From assembly GCF_003003175.1 (NCBI RefSeq), contig NZ_PVTY01000003.1, positions 62,001 to 126,000 of the forward strand: a stretch of 64,000 bases of DNA. Reading direction: 5' to 3'. The position numbers and the translations under genes were made by a program. Positions 43,536 through 53,703 of the stretch are shown here, in pieces. The stretch is from Nesterenkonia sandarakina (GTDB lineage: Bacteria > Actinomycetota > Actinomycetes > Actinomycetales > Micrococcaceae). How positions within the stretch are numbered: the first letter of the stretch is position 1; each line of letters opens with the position of its first letter. The notes under the pieces were generated by a model. It was not told where the DNA came from, did not search any database, and worked only from the letters and a program-made list of their open reading frames with translations.

Positions 43536-44000
43536 ATGACTCAGGACGATGACTTTCTGACCGGGCGGATCGCACGGATCCCGGCTCCGGACCACGATGC
43601 CGACTGGGAGCGTCTCACCACCCAGGCCCGCATCGCCATGACCCGGGCCTACGTGCCCTACTCGGACTATCCGGTGGGCGCCGCCGCGCTGCTGGAGGAT
43701 GGATCGATCATCTCCGGGTGCAACGTGGAGAACGCCTCCTACGGGCTCACCCTCTGCGCCGAGTGCACCATGATCGGTGCGCTGCAGATGGCCGGCGGAG
43801 GCAAGATCGTGGCGTTCACCTGCGTGAACCGACAGGGCGAGTACATCACCCCCTGTGGACGCTGCCGTCAGCTGCTTCTTGAGTTCTCGGCCGAGACCAT
43901 GCACGTGCGCACCGCCAAGGGCGCCACCACCCTGGAGGCCCTGCTGCCAGAATCCTTCGGCCCCCGCCATCTTGAGATGAACGACTTGGAGACCCGATGA
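43536..44000 (+). CDS. cdd: Cytidine deaminase
   Basis: 154 residues from ATG 43536. Catalytic Glu76 with zinc ligands Cys74, Cys107 and Cys110 (LCAEC...PCGRC), plus GCNVENASYG. It deaminates cytidine and deoxycytidine in pyrimidine salvage. It overlaps deoA by 4 bp. Confidence 0.96.
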   Translation: MTQDDDFLTGRIARIPAPDHDADWERLTTQARIAMTRAYVPYSDYPVGAAALLEDGSIISGCNVENASYGLTLCAECTMIGALQMAGGGKIVAFTCVNRQGEYITPCGRCRQLLLEFSAETMHVRTAKGATTLEALLPESFGPRHLEMNDLETR

Positions 44001-45346
44001 GCGCCGCTGGTGCGACCTATGACCGTTCCGCCCACGATGCGGTCGAACTGATCCGGATCAAGCGGGACCACGGCCGGCTCTCCCAGGAGCAGATCGACTG
44101 GATGATCGCCGCCTACACCGACGGGTTCGTCGGGGACGAGCAGATGTCAGCGCTCGCCATGGCGATCCTGCTCAACGGGATGACCCGGGAGGAGATCGGG
44201 CACTGGACCGCCGCGATGATCGCCTCGGGCGAGCGGATGGACTTCTCCTCGCTGCGCACGCCCGACGGCGGGCGCAGGCTCACCGCGGACAAGCATTCCA
44301 CCGGAGGAGTCGGCGACAAGATCACGCTCACACTCGCGCCGCTGGTGGCGAGCTTCGGCGTGCCCGTCCCGCAGCTCTCCGGACGCGGTCTCGGTCACAC
44401 CGGCGGCACGCTGGACAAGCTCGAGGCCATCGAGGGATGGCAGGCGGATCTGAGCAACGAGGCTCTGCTGCGCCAGCTCGACGAGGTCAACGCCGTGATC
44501 TGCGCGGCCGGCCCCGGTCTGGCCCCGGCCGACAAGAAGCTCTATGCGCTGCGTGACGTCACCGGCACCGTGGAGGCGATCCCGCTGATCGCCTCCTCGA
44601 TCATGTCCAAGAAGATCGCCGAGGGCACCGACGCCCTGGTGCTCGATGTGAAGGCAGGTTCCGGTGCCTTCATGAAGTCCCGGGCCGACGCCGTCGAACT
44701 GGCCCGCACGATGGTCGCCCTGGGCACCGATGCCGGCGTGAAGACCTCGGCGCTGCTCACCGATATGGACACCCCGCTGGGACTGACCGCAGGCAACGCC
44801 ATCGAGGTCCAGGAGTCCGTGGAGGTGCTCGCCGGCGGGGGACCCGCCGACGTCGTCGAACTCACCGTCGCGCTGGCGCAGGAGATGCTCACCGCGGTGG
44901 GCATCACCGGGGTCGACCCGGCGGAGAACCTGCGCAACGGACGCGCGATGGACTCCTGGCGCCGGATGATCGCCGCACAGAGCGGCAATCCCGACGCGGC
45001 GCTGCCGCAGGCGGTGCACAGCCACACGATCACCGCCGGGGCCTCGGGCACCATGACCCGGATGGACGCGATGGCCGTAGGTCTGGCGGCCTGGCGGCTC
45101 GGAGCCGGCAGGGCGCGCAAGCAGGACGCCGTGCAGGCAGGCGCCGGGGTGCGGATGCACGCCAAGCCCGGTGACGCCATCACCGCCGGTCAGCCGCTGT
45201 TCACCCTGCTCACCGATGACGAGCACCGGATCAGCCGGGCGCAGCAGGCGCTCGAGGGCGCCGTGGACGTCGACACCGAGGGCGGACCGCACGAGACCCC
45301 AGACCTGGTCTTCGATCGGATCAGGGCCGCGGACCTGACCGACTGA
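43997..45346 (+). CDS. deoA: Thymidine (pyrimidine-nucleoside) phosphorylase
   Basis: 449 residues. The signature ALRDVTGTVEAIPLIASSIM and the phosphate-binding KHSTGGVGDK (about 98-107) are present. It splits thymidine or uridine to base and (deoxy)ribose-1-phosphate. It follows cdd by an ATGA overlap, giving consecutive steps in salvage. Confidence 0.96.
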   Translation: MSAAGATYDRSAHDAVELIRIKRDHGRLSQEQIDWMIAAYTDGFVGDEQMSALAMAILLNGMTREEIGHWTAAMIASGERMDFSSLRTPDGGRRLTADKHSTGGVGDKITLTLAPLVASFGVPVPQLSGRGLGHTGGTLDKLEAIEGWQADLSNEALLRQLDEVNAVICAAGPGLAPADKKLYALRDVTGTVEAIPLIASSIMSKKIAEGTDALVLDVKAGSGAFMKSRADAVELARTMVALGTDAGVKTSALLTDMDTPLGLTAGNAIEVQESVEVLAGGGPADVVELTVALAQEMLTAVGITGVDPAENLRNGRAMDSWRRMIAAQSGNPDAALPQAVHSHTITAGASGTMTRMDAMAVGLAAWRLGAGRARKQDAVQAGAGVRMHAKPGDAITAGQPLFTLLTDDEHRISRAQQALEGAVDVDTEGGPHETPDLVFDRIRAADLTD

Positions 45347-45356
45347 GGCCACCCGG

Positions 45357-46106
45357 ATGAGTCCTGGGCAGATCCTCGACGCCATCAATCAGACCATCCT
45401 GGAGGCCGCCTCCGGATGGTGGACCCTGGTGGGCCTCTTCGTGCTCTGCGTGGTCGACGGGTTCTTCCCGGTCGTGCCCTCGGACTCGCTGGTGGTCGGA
45501 CTGGGCTCGCTCTCCGGTGAGCCGGGCACTCCGTTCCTGCTCTGGGTGATCCTGGTCGCGGCCTCCGGTGCGCTGCTCGGAGACTTCATCGCCTACCGGA
45601 TCGGGCGCGCCATCGGGCCGATGCGCTTCGGCTGGATGCGCCGGCCCGCCCCGCAGCGCACATTGATCTGGGCGCGCCATGAGCTCGACAAGCGCGGGGT
45701 GCTGCTGATCTTCGTGGGCCGGTTCATCCCCGGAGCCCGGGTCGCGATCAACTTCGTCGCCGGCACCACCGGGTTCTCGCTGCGCCGATTCCTGGTGATC
45801 GACGCGATCGCCTCGCTGGTCTGGGCCTCCTACTCGGTGGGGATCGGTGCGATCAGCGCGAACATCTTCGACTCGGTGTTGGTCGCGATGACGGTCTCGA
45901 TCACCGGAGCGGTGCTGCTGGGCTGGATCTTCGACCGGATCTTCCGGCTCGTCACGCGCTGGCTGGATCGCAAGGGCGTGCACCTGGACCCCGAGGGCTA
46001 CTTCGACACCGCCGCGCTGCCGGTGGAGCCCCCGCTGCGGCTGCACCGGGATCGCGACGACCATGATCACCGTCGCCACGACGAGGACGACGCCCCAGGT
46101 CAGTGA
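45357..46106 (+). CDS. DedA-family membrane protein
   Basis: 249 residues with about five hydrophobic segments. The DedA signature is seen in GDFIAYRIGRAIG, GRFIPGARVAINFVAGTTGF and SLVWASYSVGIG; this family includes undecaprenyl-phosphate/phospholipid flippases (UptA, PetA). The C-terminal tail is rich in His, Asp and Arg (DRDDHDHRRHDEDD), which could bind metal. It sits between deoA and add, unrelated in function. Confidence 0.9.
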   Translation: MSPGQILDAINQTILEAASGWWTLVGLFVLCVVDGFFPVVPSDSLVVGLGSLSGEPGTPFLLWVILVAASGALLGDFIAYRIGRAIGPMRFGWMRRPAPQRTLIWARHELDKRGVLLIFVGRFIPGARVAINFVAGTTGFSLRRFLVIDAIASLVWASYSVGIGAISANIFDSVLVAMTVSITGAVLLGWIFDRIFRLVTRWLDRKGVHLDPEGYFDTAALPVEPPLRLHRDRDDHDHRRHDEDDAPGQ

Positions 46107-46159
46107 GGTCCGGAGGGCGTCGGGCGACGTGGGTCCGAGTCCTGGATAGACTCACTCCT

Positions 46160-47311
46160 ATGACTTCTACTGATGCCGAAGCCCGTTCCGCCGCCGCCAA
46201 GCTCGAAGAGCAGCTGCGCAACCTGCCCAAGGTCTCCCTGCACGATCACCTGGACGGCTCGCTCCGCCCGTCGACGCTCATCGAGCTCGCCGCGGAGATC
46301 GGGCACGAGCTTCCCAGCCAGGACGCCGACGAGCTCGCCGAGCGCTTCCGGCAGAACGCGAACTCCGGATCGCTGGAGCAGTACCTGGAGGCCTTCGCGC
46401 ACACCACCGCCGTGATGCAGACCGCGTCGAACCTGCGCCGCGTCGCCAAGGAGTACGTCGAAGATCTCGCCGCCGACGGAATCATCTACTCCGAGGTCCG
46501 CTGGGCCCCGGAGCAGCACCAGGAACAGGGCCTGAGCCTCGACGAGGCCGTCGAGGCCGTCCAGGAGGGTCTGAACCAGGGCATGGAGACCGTCGCCGGG
46601 CAGGACGGCGTCATCGTCGTCGGCCAGCTGGTCTCCGCGATGCGCCAGTCCGAGCGCGCCGATGAGATCGTCGAGGTCGCTCTGCGCCACCGCGACAAGG
46701 GCGTCGTCGGCTTCGACATCGCCGGCCCCGAGGCAGGCTTCCCACCCAGCCGCTTCGCCGACGCCTTCACCCGGCTCGCCACCGAGATGCTTCCCACCAC
46801 GGTCCACGCCGGCGAGGGCGACGGCATCGAATCCGTCCGCGACGCCCTGGTCTCCGGCCGCGCCCAGCGCCTGGGCCACGGCGTCCGGGTCGCCGAGGAC
46901 ATCAGCGTGATCGAGGGCGACGTCGACTCCGAGGCAGGGGAAGAGGTCTTCCAGGTCGAGCTCGGCCCCGTGGCCCGCTGGGTCCGCGACCGCCAGATCC
47001 ACCTCGAGGTCAGCCCCACCTCCAACGTGCAGACCGGGGCGATCGCCGGCTTCGCCCAGGGTCAGCCGCCTGAGCTCAGCGACCACCCCTTCGACATGCT
47101 CTACCAGCTGGGCTTCAACGTCGGCGTCAACACCGACAACCGGCTGGTCTCCGGCGTGACCCTCTCCGGCGAGCTCGCACTGATCGCCAGCACCTTCGAC
47201 TACGGCCTCGGGGAACTCGCCGACTTCCAGATCAACGCCCTGGAGTCCTCCTTCCTCGGCCACGAGGAGCGCGAGGCCCTGGCAGGCATGATCCTCGAAG
47301 CCTGGCAGTGA
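46160..47311 (+). CDS. add: Adenosine deaminase
   Basis: 383 residues from ATG 46160. Metal-binding HDHLDGSLRP near the N-terminus, VHAGEG, LGHGVRV and the C-terminal VNTDNRLVSG. The second Asp of the common NTDDP motif is Asn here, as in many actinobacterial Add proteins. It deaminates adenosine to inosine, completing the salvage group with cdd and deoA. Confidence 0.95.
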   Translation: MTSTDAEARSAAAKLEEQLRNLPKVSLHDHLDGSLRPSTLIELAAEIGHELPSQDADELAERFRQNANSGSLEQYLEAFAHTTAVMQTASNLRRVAKEYVEDLAADGIIYSEVRWAPEQHQEQGLSLDEAVEAVQEGLNQGMETVAGQDGVIVVGQLVSAMRQSERADEIVEVALRHRDKGVVGFDIAGPEAGFPPSRFADAFTRLATEMLPTTVHAGEGDGIESVRDALVSGRAQRLGHGVRVAEDISVIEGDVDSEAGEEVFQVELGPVARWVRDRQIHLEVSPTSNVQTGAIAGFAQGQPPELSDHPFDMLYQLGFNVGVNTDNRLVSGVTLSGELALIASTFDYGLGELADFQINALESSFLGHEEREALAGMILEAWQ

Positions 47312-47318
47312 CCGCACA

Positions 47319-48125
47319 GTGATACCGAGTCGCGGTCCGCAGACCGGCACCGGTCCGACGAGTGCTGGTCAGACCAGCCCCGATCAGACCAGCCCCGATC
47401 AGACCGGCGCTGGTCCCGCGGACGGTGACCAGATCGCGATGCTGCGCTGGGTCATCGCCCGGCTGCGTGAGCACTGCCCCTGGACCTCTCAGCTGACCCA
47501 CGGGGACCTCACCGAGTACCTGATCGAAGAGGCCTATGAGGTGCTCGAAGAGATCGAGGCCGGCAGCCTCGACGAGGGTCTGCGCAAGGAGATGGGGGAC
47601 CTGCTCTTCCAGGTCGCCCTGCACGCGCAGCTCGCCGAGGAGCGCGGCAGCTTCGATCTCGACGGGGTGGCGCAGGCCATCACCGCGAAGCTGGTGCGCC
47701 GCAGCCCGCACGTCTTCACCGCCGACGGGGGCCTGTCGGTGGACCCGCACGCGACCATCGAGCAGGTCGAAGCCGCCTGGACCCGGATCAAGACCGAGGA
47801 GAAGGCGGCGGAGAACGGAACGCCGGGGAACCCATCACCGGAGAGCCCGACGCCGGCAGAGCCGAAAGACGACGACGGCACCCACCTCTCCGGCGTCGTC
47901 GGCTCGCTCCCGGCGCACCTGCCGGCCCTGGCCAAGGCGGCCAAGGTGATCGACCGGCTCGGGCGGCAGCGCAGTGAACATCTCCCCAACTCTGGCCCGG
48001 CCACGCTGGCGGCGGCTGACGAGGAGGAGCTCGGTGAACTACTGTTTGCTGTGGTGCGCACCGCACGCGCTGCGGGCCAGGACCCGGAGCGGGCGCTGCG
48101 CAGCCACCTGAACCGCATGACCTGA
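47319..48125 (+). CDS. mazG: MazG-family nucleotide pyrophosphohydrolase
   Basis: 268 residues from GTG 47319; the first 40 residues are low complexity and encoded by 15-bp repeats, so ATG 47439 (MLRWVIARLR) is a plausible true start. The MazG core has CPWTSQLTHGDL, the metal-binding YLIEEAYEVLEEIE and KEMGDLLFQVALHA. It cleaves NTPs to NMP and pyrophosphate, either cleaning the pool or modulating (p)ppGpp. A Pro/Glu/Lys-rich insertion (about 165-195) separates the two halves. Confidence 0.88.
   Translation: MIPSRGPQTGTGPTSAGQTSPDQTSPDQTGAGPADGDQIAMLRWVIARLREHCPWTSQLTHGDLTEYLIEEAYEVLEEIEAGSLDEGLRKEMGDLLFQVALHAQLAEERGSFDLDGVAQAITAKLVRRSPHVFTADGGLSVDPHATIEQVEAAWTRIKTEEKAAENGTPGNPSPESPTPAEPKDDDGTHLSGVVGSLPAHLPALAKAAKVIDRLGRQRSEHLPNSGPATLAAADEEELGELLFAVVRTARAAGQDPERALRSHLNRMT
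47369..47413 (+). repeat. 15-bp tandem repeat at the 5' end of mazG
   Basis: Two identical 15-bp units (TCAGACCAGCCCCGA at 47369 and 47384) and a degenerate third (47399) encode TSPDQ-type repeats if GTG 47319 is the start. Confidence 0.75.
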
Positions 48126-48209
48126 TCGAGCAGCTGCACCAGCTCGAGAAGAAGCAAGCACCGGCGCAAGGGCGCGCTCGGCACCCCCGAAAAGTTTCCC
48201 ACCGAATGA

Positions 48210-49511
<1,302 letters not shown>

Positions 49512-49572
49512 CCCACGCGCGACGTCACCGCGTGACGCACGTGAGGGGCTCAGCCCCGCTGAGCGCCGATGA

Positions 49573-49636
49573 GGACGGGGCGTCAGGTCGCGGACCCTGG
49601 TTTCGACCAGAGGTCCGGGTGCCTGGCGCCCCGTCC
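49573..49636 (+). terminator. Long hairpin downstream of eno
   Basis: A stem of about 29-31 bp: the left arm begins GGACGGGGCG at 49573, the right arm ends CGCCCCGTCC at 49636, with a TTTCG loop and a few internal mismatches. A small GGGGCTCAGCCCC hairpin precedes it. It lies 61 bp after eno and before divIC, and lacks a T-run. Confidence 0.7.
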
Positions 49637-49778
49637 TTCGTTCGCCACGTGCAGCGAGGAGAATTCACGGTGCAGCCTGACCTGTTCGCGTGTCAGACCC
49701 GCGTCCCGAGGCCGGGTCCAGATATCCTCGGAAGCCACGCCTACTTCCCCCTCTTCCCCCTCAAGGCGGTGACATATC

Positions 49779-50348
49779 GTGCCGAGCAGACGTGCCTCTT
49801 CAGCGGAGGTCAAAGCGCGCGCGGCCCAGGCCCGTCGGCTTGCCGAACGCGAGCAGGTCTCCGGTGAGATCCGGACCCCCGCCGACATCACCGCCCGACG
49901 CAAGCGGAACACCTCCACCGCGTCTGGGTCGCCGAAGACCCCGGTCAGCGCCGCCACAGTGGTCCCGGAACGCACGTTCCCGGGCCGGATGATCGTGCTG
50001 AGCATCGTGGTCCTGGTGGTCATCTCCTTCCTGGTCCCGACCGTGAACAGCTTCTTCCAGCAGCGCTCCGAGATGAACGAGCTCCAGTCGCAGATCGCCG
50101 CCGAGCAGGAGGAACAGGCCCAGCTGCAGTCTGAGCTGATGCGCTGGGATGATCCAGACTTCGTCCGCCAGCAGGCCCGCGAACGCATCAACCTGGTCAT
50201 GCCGGGGGAGCGTCGCTACCAGGTGATGGGTGAGGCTGAGGAGAGCGCCGAAGAGCTTGACGAGCTGGACTCCACCGAGGTCCGTCACGACCTTCCCTGG
50301 GCCGAGGCGCTCTGGGACTCGCTGGTCCGCTCCGCCGCCGAGGACTGA
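49779..50348 (+). CDS. divIC: Septum formation initiator (DivIC/FtsB-like)
   Basis: 189 residues from GTG 49779 with AAGGCGG upstream. A cytoplasmic basic N-terminus, one membrane helix (about 70-90) and a coiled coil (SEMNELQSQIAAEQEEQAQL) followed by the usual WDDPDFVRQQARERINLVMPGE. It belongs to the FtsB-FtsL-FtsQ part of the divisome. The eno-divIC-DUF501-ppx order is conserved in actinobacteria. Confidence 0.93.
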   Translation: MPSRRASSAEVKARAAQARRLAEREQVSGEIRTPADITARRKRNTSTASGSPKTPVSAATVVPERTFPGRMIVLSIVVLVVISFLVPTVNSFFQQRSEMNELQSQIAAEQEEQAQLQSELMRWDDPDFVRQQARERINLVMPGERRYQVMGEAEESAEELDELDSTEVRHDLPWAEALWDSLVRSAAED

Positions 50349-50440
50349 GCCGACACGCTGAGCGCTCTGACGTCCAAGCCGCCGCACTCGACAGCAGGCC
50401 CGGCCCGGCGACGCCCAGCAGTGCAGTAAACTCGGCTCCC

Positions 50441-51088
50441 GTGAACTCGACTACACCGCATCCCAGTGATCTGGACACCCTGAGCCTGCAGCTGAGCAGG
50501 CCCGTGCGCGACGTCGTCGAGATCCCTGCCCGCTGCACCTGCGGAAACCCGCTGGTCGCAGCCACGGCCCCACGGCTGAGCAACGGGATCCCGTTCCCGA
50601 CCACCTTCTACCTCACCCACCCGGCAGCCACCGCCGCGGTGTCTCGGCTGGAGGCCTCCGGGCTGATGGCGCAGATGAGCGAGCGACTCACCACCGACAC
50701 CCAGCTCGCCCAGGCCTATCGTGGTGCCCATGAGAACTACCTCTCCGAGCGCGAACGCATCCGCGCTCTCGCCGGGCTGGAACCGGTGTGGGAGATCGAG
50801 GGCATCAGCGCCGGAGGCATGCCCGACCGGGTCAAATGCCTGCACGTGCTCGTCGGGCACTCCCTGGCGGTCGGCCCCGGCATCAACCCGCTCGGGGATG
50901 AGGCGCTGGAACTCATCACCGAGGAGTTCAGCCCACAGGTCTGCAGCTGCGCCGGATCCTGGGACCACGACGCCGACGTCCCGCAGCGCGACCTCAGCCG
51001 GCACGTGCGCCGCAGGAATCAGGGCTTCGCCCGTCAGGACGACGCCGCGCAGGACCCGGTCTCGCAGGACACCGGAGAGACCGCATAG
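50441..51088 (+). CDS. DUF501 protein
   Basis: 215 residues from GTG 50441. The DUF501 core has an early CTCGNP cysteine pair, GIPFPTTFYLTHP, GGMPDRVKCLHVLVGHSLA and GPGINPLGDEA. Three cysteines (CTC, KCLH) and His residues suggest metal binding. The function is unknown, but the gene is almost always beside divIC and ppx in actinobacteria. It overlaps nothing; the ppx start follows 75 bp later. Confidence 0.9.
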   Translation: MNSTTPHPSDLDTLSLQLSRPVRDVVEIPARCTCGNPLVAATAPRLSNGIPFPTTFYLTHPAATAAVSRLEASGLMAQMSERLTTDTQLAQAYRGAHENYLSERERIRALAGLEPVWEIEGISAGGMPDRVKCLHVLVGHSLAVGPGINPLGDEALELITEEFSPQVCSCAGSWDHDADVPQRDLSRHVRRRNQGFARQDDAAQDPVSQDTGETA

Positions 51089-51163
51089 AGTGCTGGCAAG
51101 GACCCCCGCGGGACGGCCACGCCGTCGACCGCCCACGAACACCGGCGAGGAGAAGGACACCCC

Positions 51164-52165
51164 ATGAGAGTTGCTGCCATCGACTGCGGAACCAACTCCA
51201 TCCGGCTGCTGATCGCCGATGTCGAGGACAACGGACGAGTCTCCGACGTGGTGCGGCAGATGACCGTCGTGCGCCTGGGCGAGGGTGTCGACGAGACCGG
51301 TGAGTTCTCGGCCGGAGCGCTGGAGCGGACCTTCGCCGCGGTGGACAGCTACGGGGCGCTCATCCGTCGGCACCACGTGGACGCCGTGCGCTTCGTCGCC
51401 ACCTCAGCCTCCCGCGACGTGGCGAACCGGGATGTGTTCATCGGCGGGGTCAAGCACCGGCTCGGCGTGGAGCCCGAGGTCATCCGCGGCAGCGAGGAGG
51501 CCGGGCTGTCCTTCGCGGGCGCGGCGTCGGTGCTGGACTGGGACGCCGAGCGCAAGATCCTCGTCGTCGATCTCGGCGGCGGCTCCACCGAATTCGTGCT
51601 GGGCACCTCCGCCGGAGTCGAGCACGCCATCTCCACCGACATGGGCTGCGTGCGCTTCACCGAGCGGCACATGCGCAGCGACCCGCCCACCGACACAGAG
51701 ACCTCGATGACCAGCTTCGAGACGCTCTCCTTCCTGGAGAACGTCTCTGAGGTGATGCCGCTGCACGAGACCGAGGTGGTCATCGGGGTGGCAGGCACCG
51801 TCACCACCGTCGCCGCGCATGCGCTGAAGCTCGAAGACTACGAGCCGGACGTGATCCACGGCGCCGAGATCGACTTCGACACCCTGCACCAGTCGGTGGA
51901 TCAGCTGGTCCACTCCACCCGCGACGTGCGCGCCCAGATGCCGATCATGCACCCTGGCCGGGTCGACGTCATCGGCGCCGGCGCCCTGATCTGGGGCACC
52001 ATCCTGGACTATCTGAACAAGGTCACCCATGGGCGGATCGTCTCCGCGGTCGCCTCTGAGCATGACATCCTCGACGGCATTGCGATGTCCCTGGCGCATT
52101 CCCAGACCAGCGCAGATTCTCAGGCCGATGCCCACCAGCCCGAGGGCGCGGAGCGGCCGAGATGA
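51164..52165 (+). CDS. ppx: Ppx/GppA exopolyphosphatase-family phosphatase
   Basis: 333 residues. ASKHA-type phosphate-binding motifs AIDCGTNSIRLLI and VDLGGGSTEFVLG, plus GVAGTVTTVAAH near residue 205. It degrades polyphosphate or hydrolyses pppGpp. At 333 residues it lacks the C-terminal HD-like domain of E. coli Ppx, as usual for actinobacterial Ppx. It overlaps the protease gene by 4 bp (ATGA). Confidence 0.93.
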   Translation: MRVAAIDCGTNSIRLLIADVEDNGRVSDVVRQMTVVRLGEGVDETGEFSAGALERTFAAVDSYGALIRRHHVDAVRFVATSASRDVANRDVFIGGVKHRLGVEPEVIRGSEEAGLSFAGAASVLDWDAERKILVVDLGGGSTEFVLGTSAGVEHAISTDMGCVRFTERHMRSDPPTDTETSMTSFETLSFLENVSEVMPLHETEVVIGVAGTVTTVAAHALKLEDYEPDVIHGAEIDFDTLHQSVDQLVHSTRDVRAQMPIMHPGRVDVIGAGALIWGTILDYLNKVTHGRIVSAVASEHDILDGIAMSLAHSQTSADSQADAHQPEGAERPR

Positions 52166-53631
52166 CAGCCGGCTCACGGACCCTCGGCGCCGCACTCGGC
52201 GCCGCACTCGCCGCCGGACTGGCGCTCGGCGGCGGAATCCTCGCCGCCCCGGCCGCCCACGCCGACGAGTGGCGCGACCAGCAGTACTGGCTCGAGGACT
52301 ACGGGATCACCGAGGCCTGGGAGACCACCCGCGGGGAGGGCATGACCATCGCGGTGATCGACACCGGCGTGGACTCCAGCCATCCCACCCTCTCCGGCGC
52401 GGTCGTCGGCGGGACCGATGTCTCCGGAGCCGGCGACGGCGGCGCCCCGGTGGATCAGATCGCCACCGAGCACGGCACGCTGGTGGCGTCCCTGGCCGCG
52501 GGCCGCGGCACCTCCGCGGAGGCGACAGCCGTCGCCGAGCTGATCGACGAGGACCTCGAGGACCTCGACGACGACGAGTGGAAAGACTGGTGGGAGGATT
52601 TCGAGACCTCTCTGGAGGACATCTACGGGGAGGACTGGCAGGACGAGGTCGATTCCGACGCCCTGGCGGAGTTCGAAGAGAGCCGATCGGCGCCCCGGGC
52701 GCTCACCCAGGACGAGGATCCCGACGACGGCGTCGTCGGAGTCGCTCCCGAAGCCTCCATCCTCTCGGTCTCGCTGCTGCTGCAGGACCCCAACCCCTAC
52801 GGCGGAGGCACCGAGGAGCAGATCGCCGAAGCCGTGACCTGGGCCGTGGACAACGGCGCCGACATCATCAACATGTCCTTGGGCTCCGGCTTCCAGGAAT
52901 GGCCCGAATCCTGGGACGAGGCCTTCCTCTACGCCGAGGAGAACGACGTGCTCGTCGTGGCCGCCTCCGGCAACCGCGCCTCGGGGCACCTCTCGGTGGG
53001 CGCGCCCGCCACCATCCCAGGTGTGCTCGCCGTGGCCGGAGTCGATGAGTCACGCCAGATCAGCGAGGACTCCTCCTCTCAGGGCATCGCCATCGGGATC
53101 GCCGCCGCCTCGGAACCCCTGGTCGGGGCGATGCCCGGGGAGGACTACATGCAGTGGAACGGCACATCCGGCGCCTCACCGATCGTCGCCGGAGCAGCCG
53201 CCCTGGTCTGGGCGGCCAATCCGGAGCTCAGCGCGCAGGAGGTCAAGCACCGGGTGCTCTCCACCGCAGACTCCCAGGGCGCCGAGGGCGTGGACCCCGA
53301 GTATGGCCACGGCGTGCTCAACGTGGCCGACGCCGTCTCCGGCGAGGTGCCGGCCTTCGAGGCCGCTGCCTACCCGACGCTGGCGGAATGGATCCGAGTC
53401 CACCGCCGAGGAGAGGTCGAAGAGACCGAGCAGAACGAGATCCCCGAGGACGCCGGCGTCGTGGCCGGGCCCGAGGGTGAGCCGCGCGCCATGCCGCAGC
53501 CGGGGGAGCCCAGCACCGCCCAGGACTGGGCCGGACCCGTGGCGGTCGGCGCCGCCGCCCTGCTGGTGATCGCCGTGCTCGCCATGGCCGCGATCCATCT
53601 GCAGCTGGCCCGCCGCCAGGACGAGAACTGA
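52162..53631 (+). CDS. Mycosin-like subtilisin-family serine protease, membrane anchored
   Basis: 489 residues. A signal peptide (1-34, ending PAAHA) is followed by an S8 protease domain with Asp67 (AVIDTGVDSSHP), His104 (EHGTLVASLAAG) and Ser336 (GTSGASP), and a C-terminal membrane helix (about 455-480) with a short basic tail. This is the architecture of MycP mycosins. An acidic, Trp-rich insertion of about 75 residues (118-190) lies between His and GVAPEA. No ESX/type VII genes are nearby. Confidence 0.9.
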   Translation: MTAGSRTLGAALGAALAAGLALGGGILAAPAAHADEWRDQQYWLEDYGITEAWETTRGEGMTIAVIDTGVDSSHPTLSGAVVGGTDVSGAGDGGAPVDQIATEHGTLVASLAAGRGTSAEATAVAELIDEDLEDLDDDEWKDWWEDFETSLEDIYGEDWQDEVDSDALAEFEESRSAPRALTQDEDPDDGVVGVAPEASILSVSLLLQDPNPYGGGTEEQIAEAVTWAVDNGADIINMSLGSGFQEWPESWDEAFLYAEENDVLVVAASGNRASGHLSVGAPATIPGVLAVAGVDESRQISEDSSSQGIAIGIAAASEPLVGAMPGEDYMQWNGTSGASPIVAGAAALVWAANPELSAQEVKHRVLSTADSQGAEGVDPEYGHGVLNVADAVSGEVPAFEAAAYPTLAEWIRVHRRGEVEETEQNEIPEDAGVVAGPEGEPRAMPQPGEPSTAQDWAGPVAVGAAALLVIAVLAMAAIHLQLARRQDEN

Positions 53632-53703
53632 GCATCTCGCTCAGGTCCTCCCGCGGCACGAAACCTCACCACCCATCAACGAGCTACGTATAGGATGATG
53701 CAT

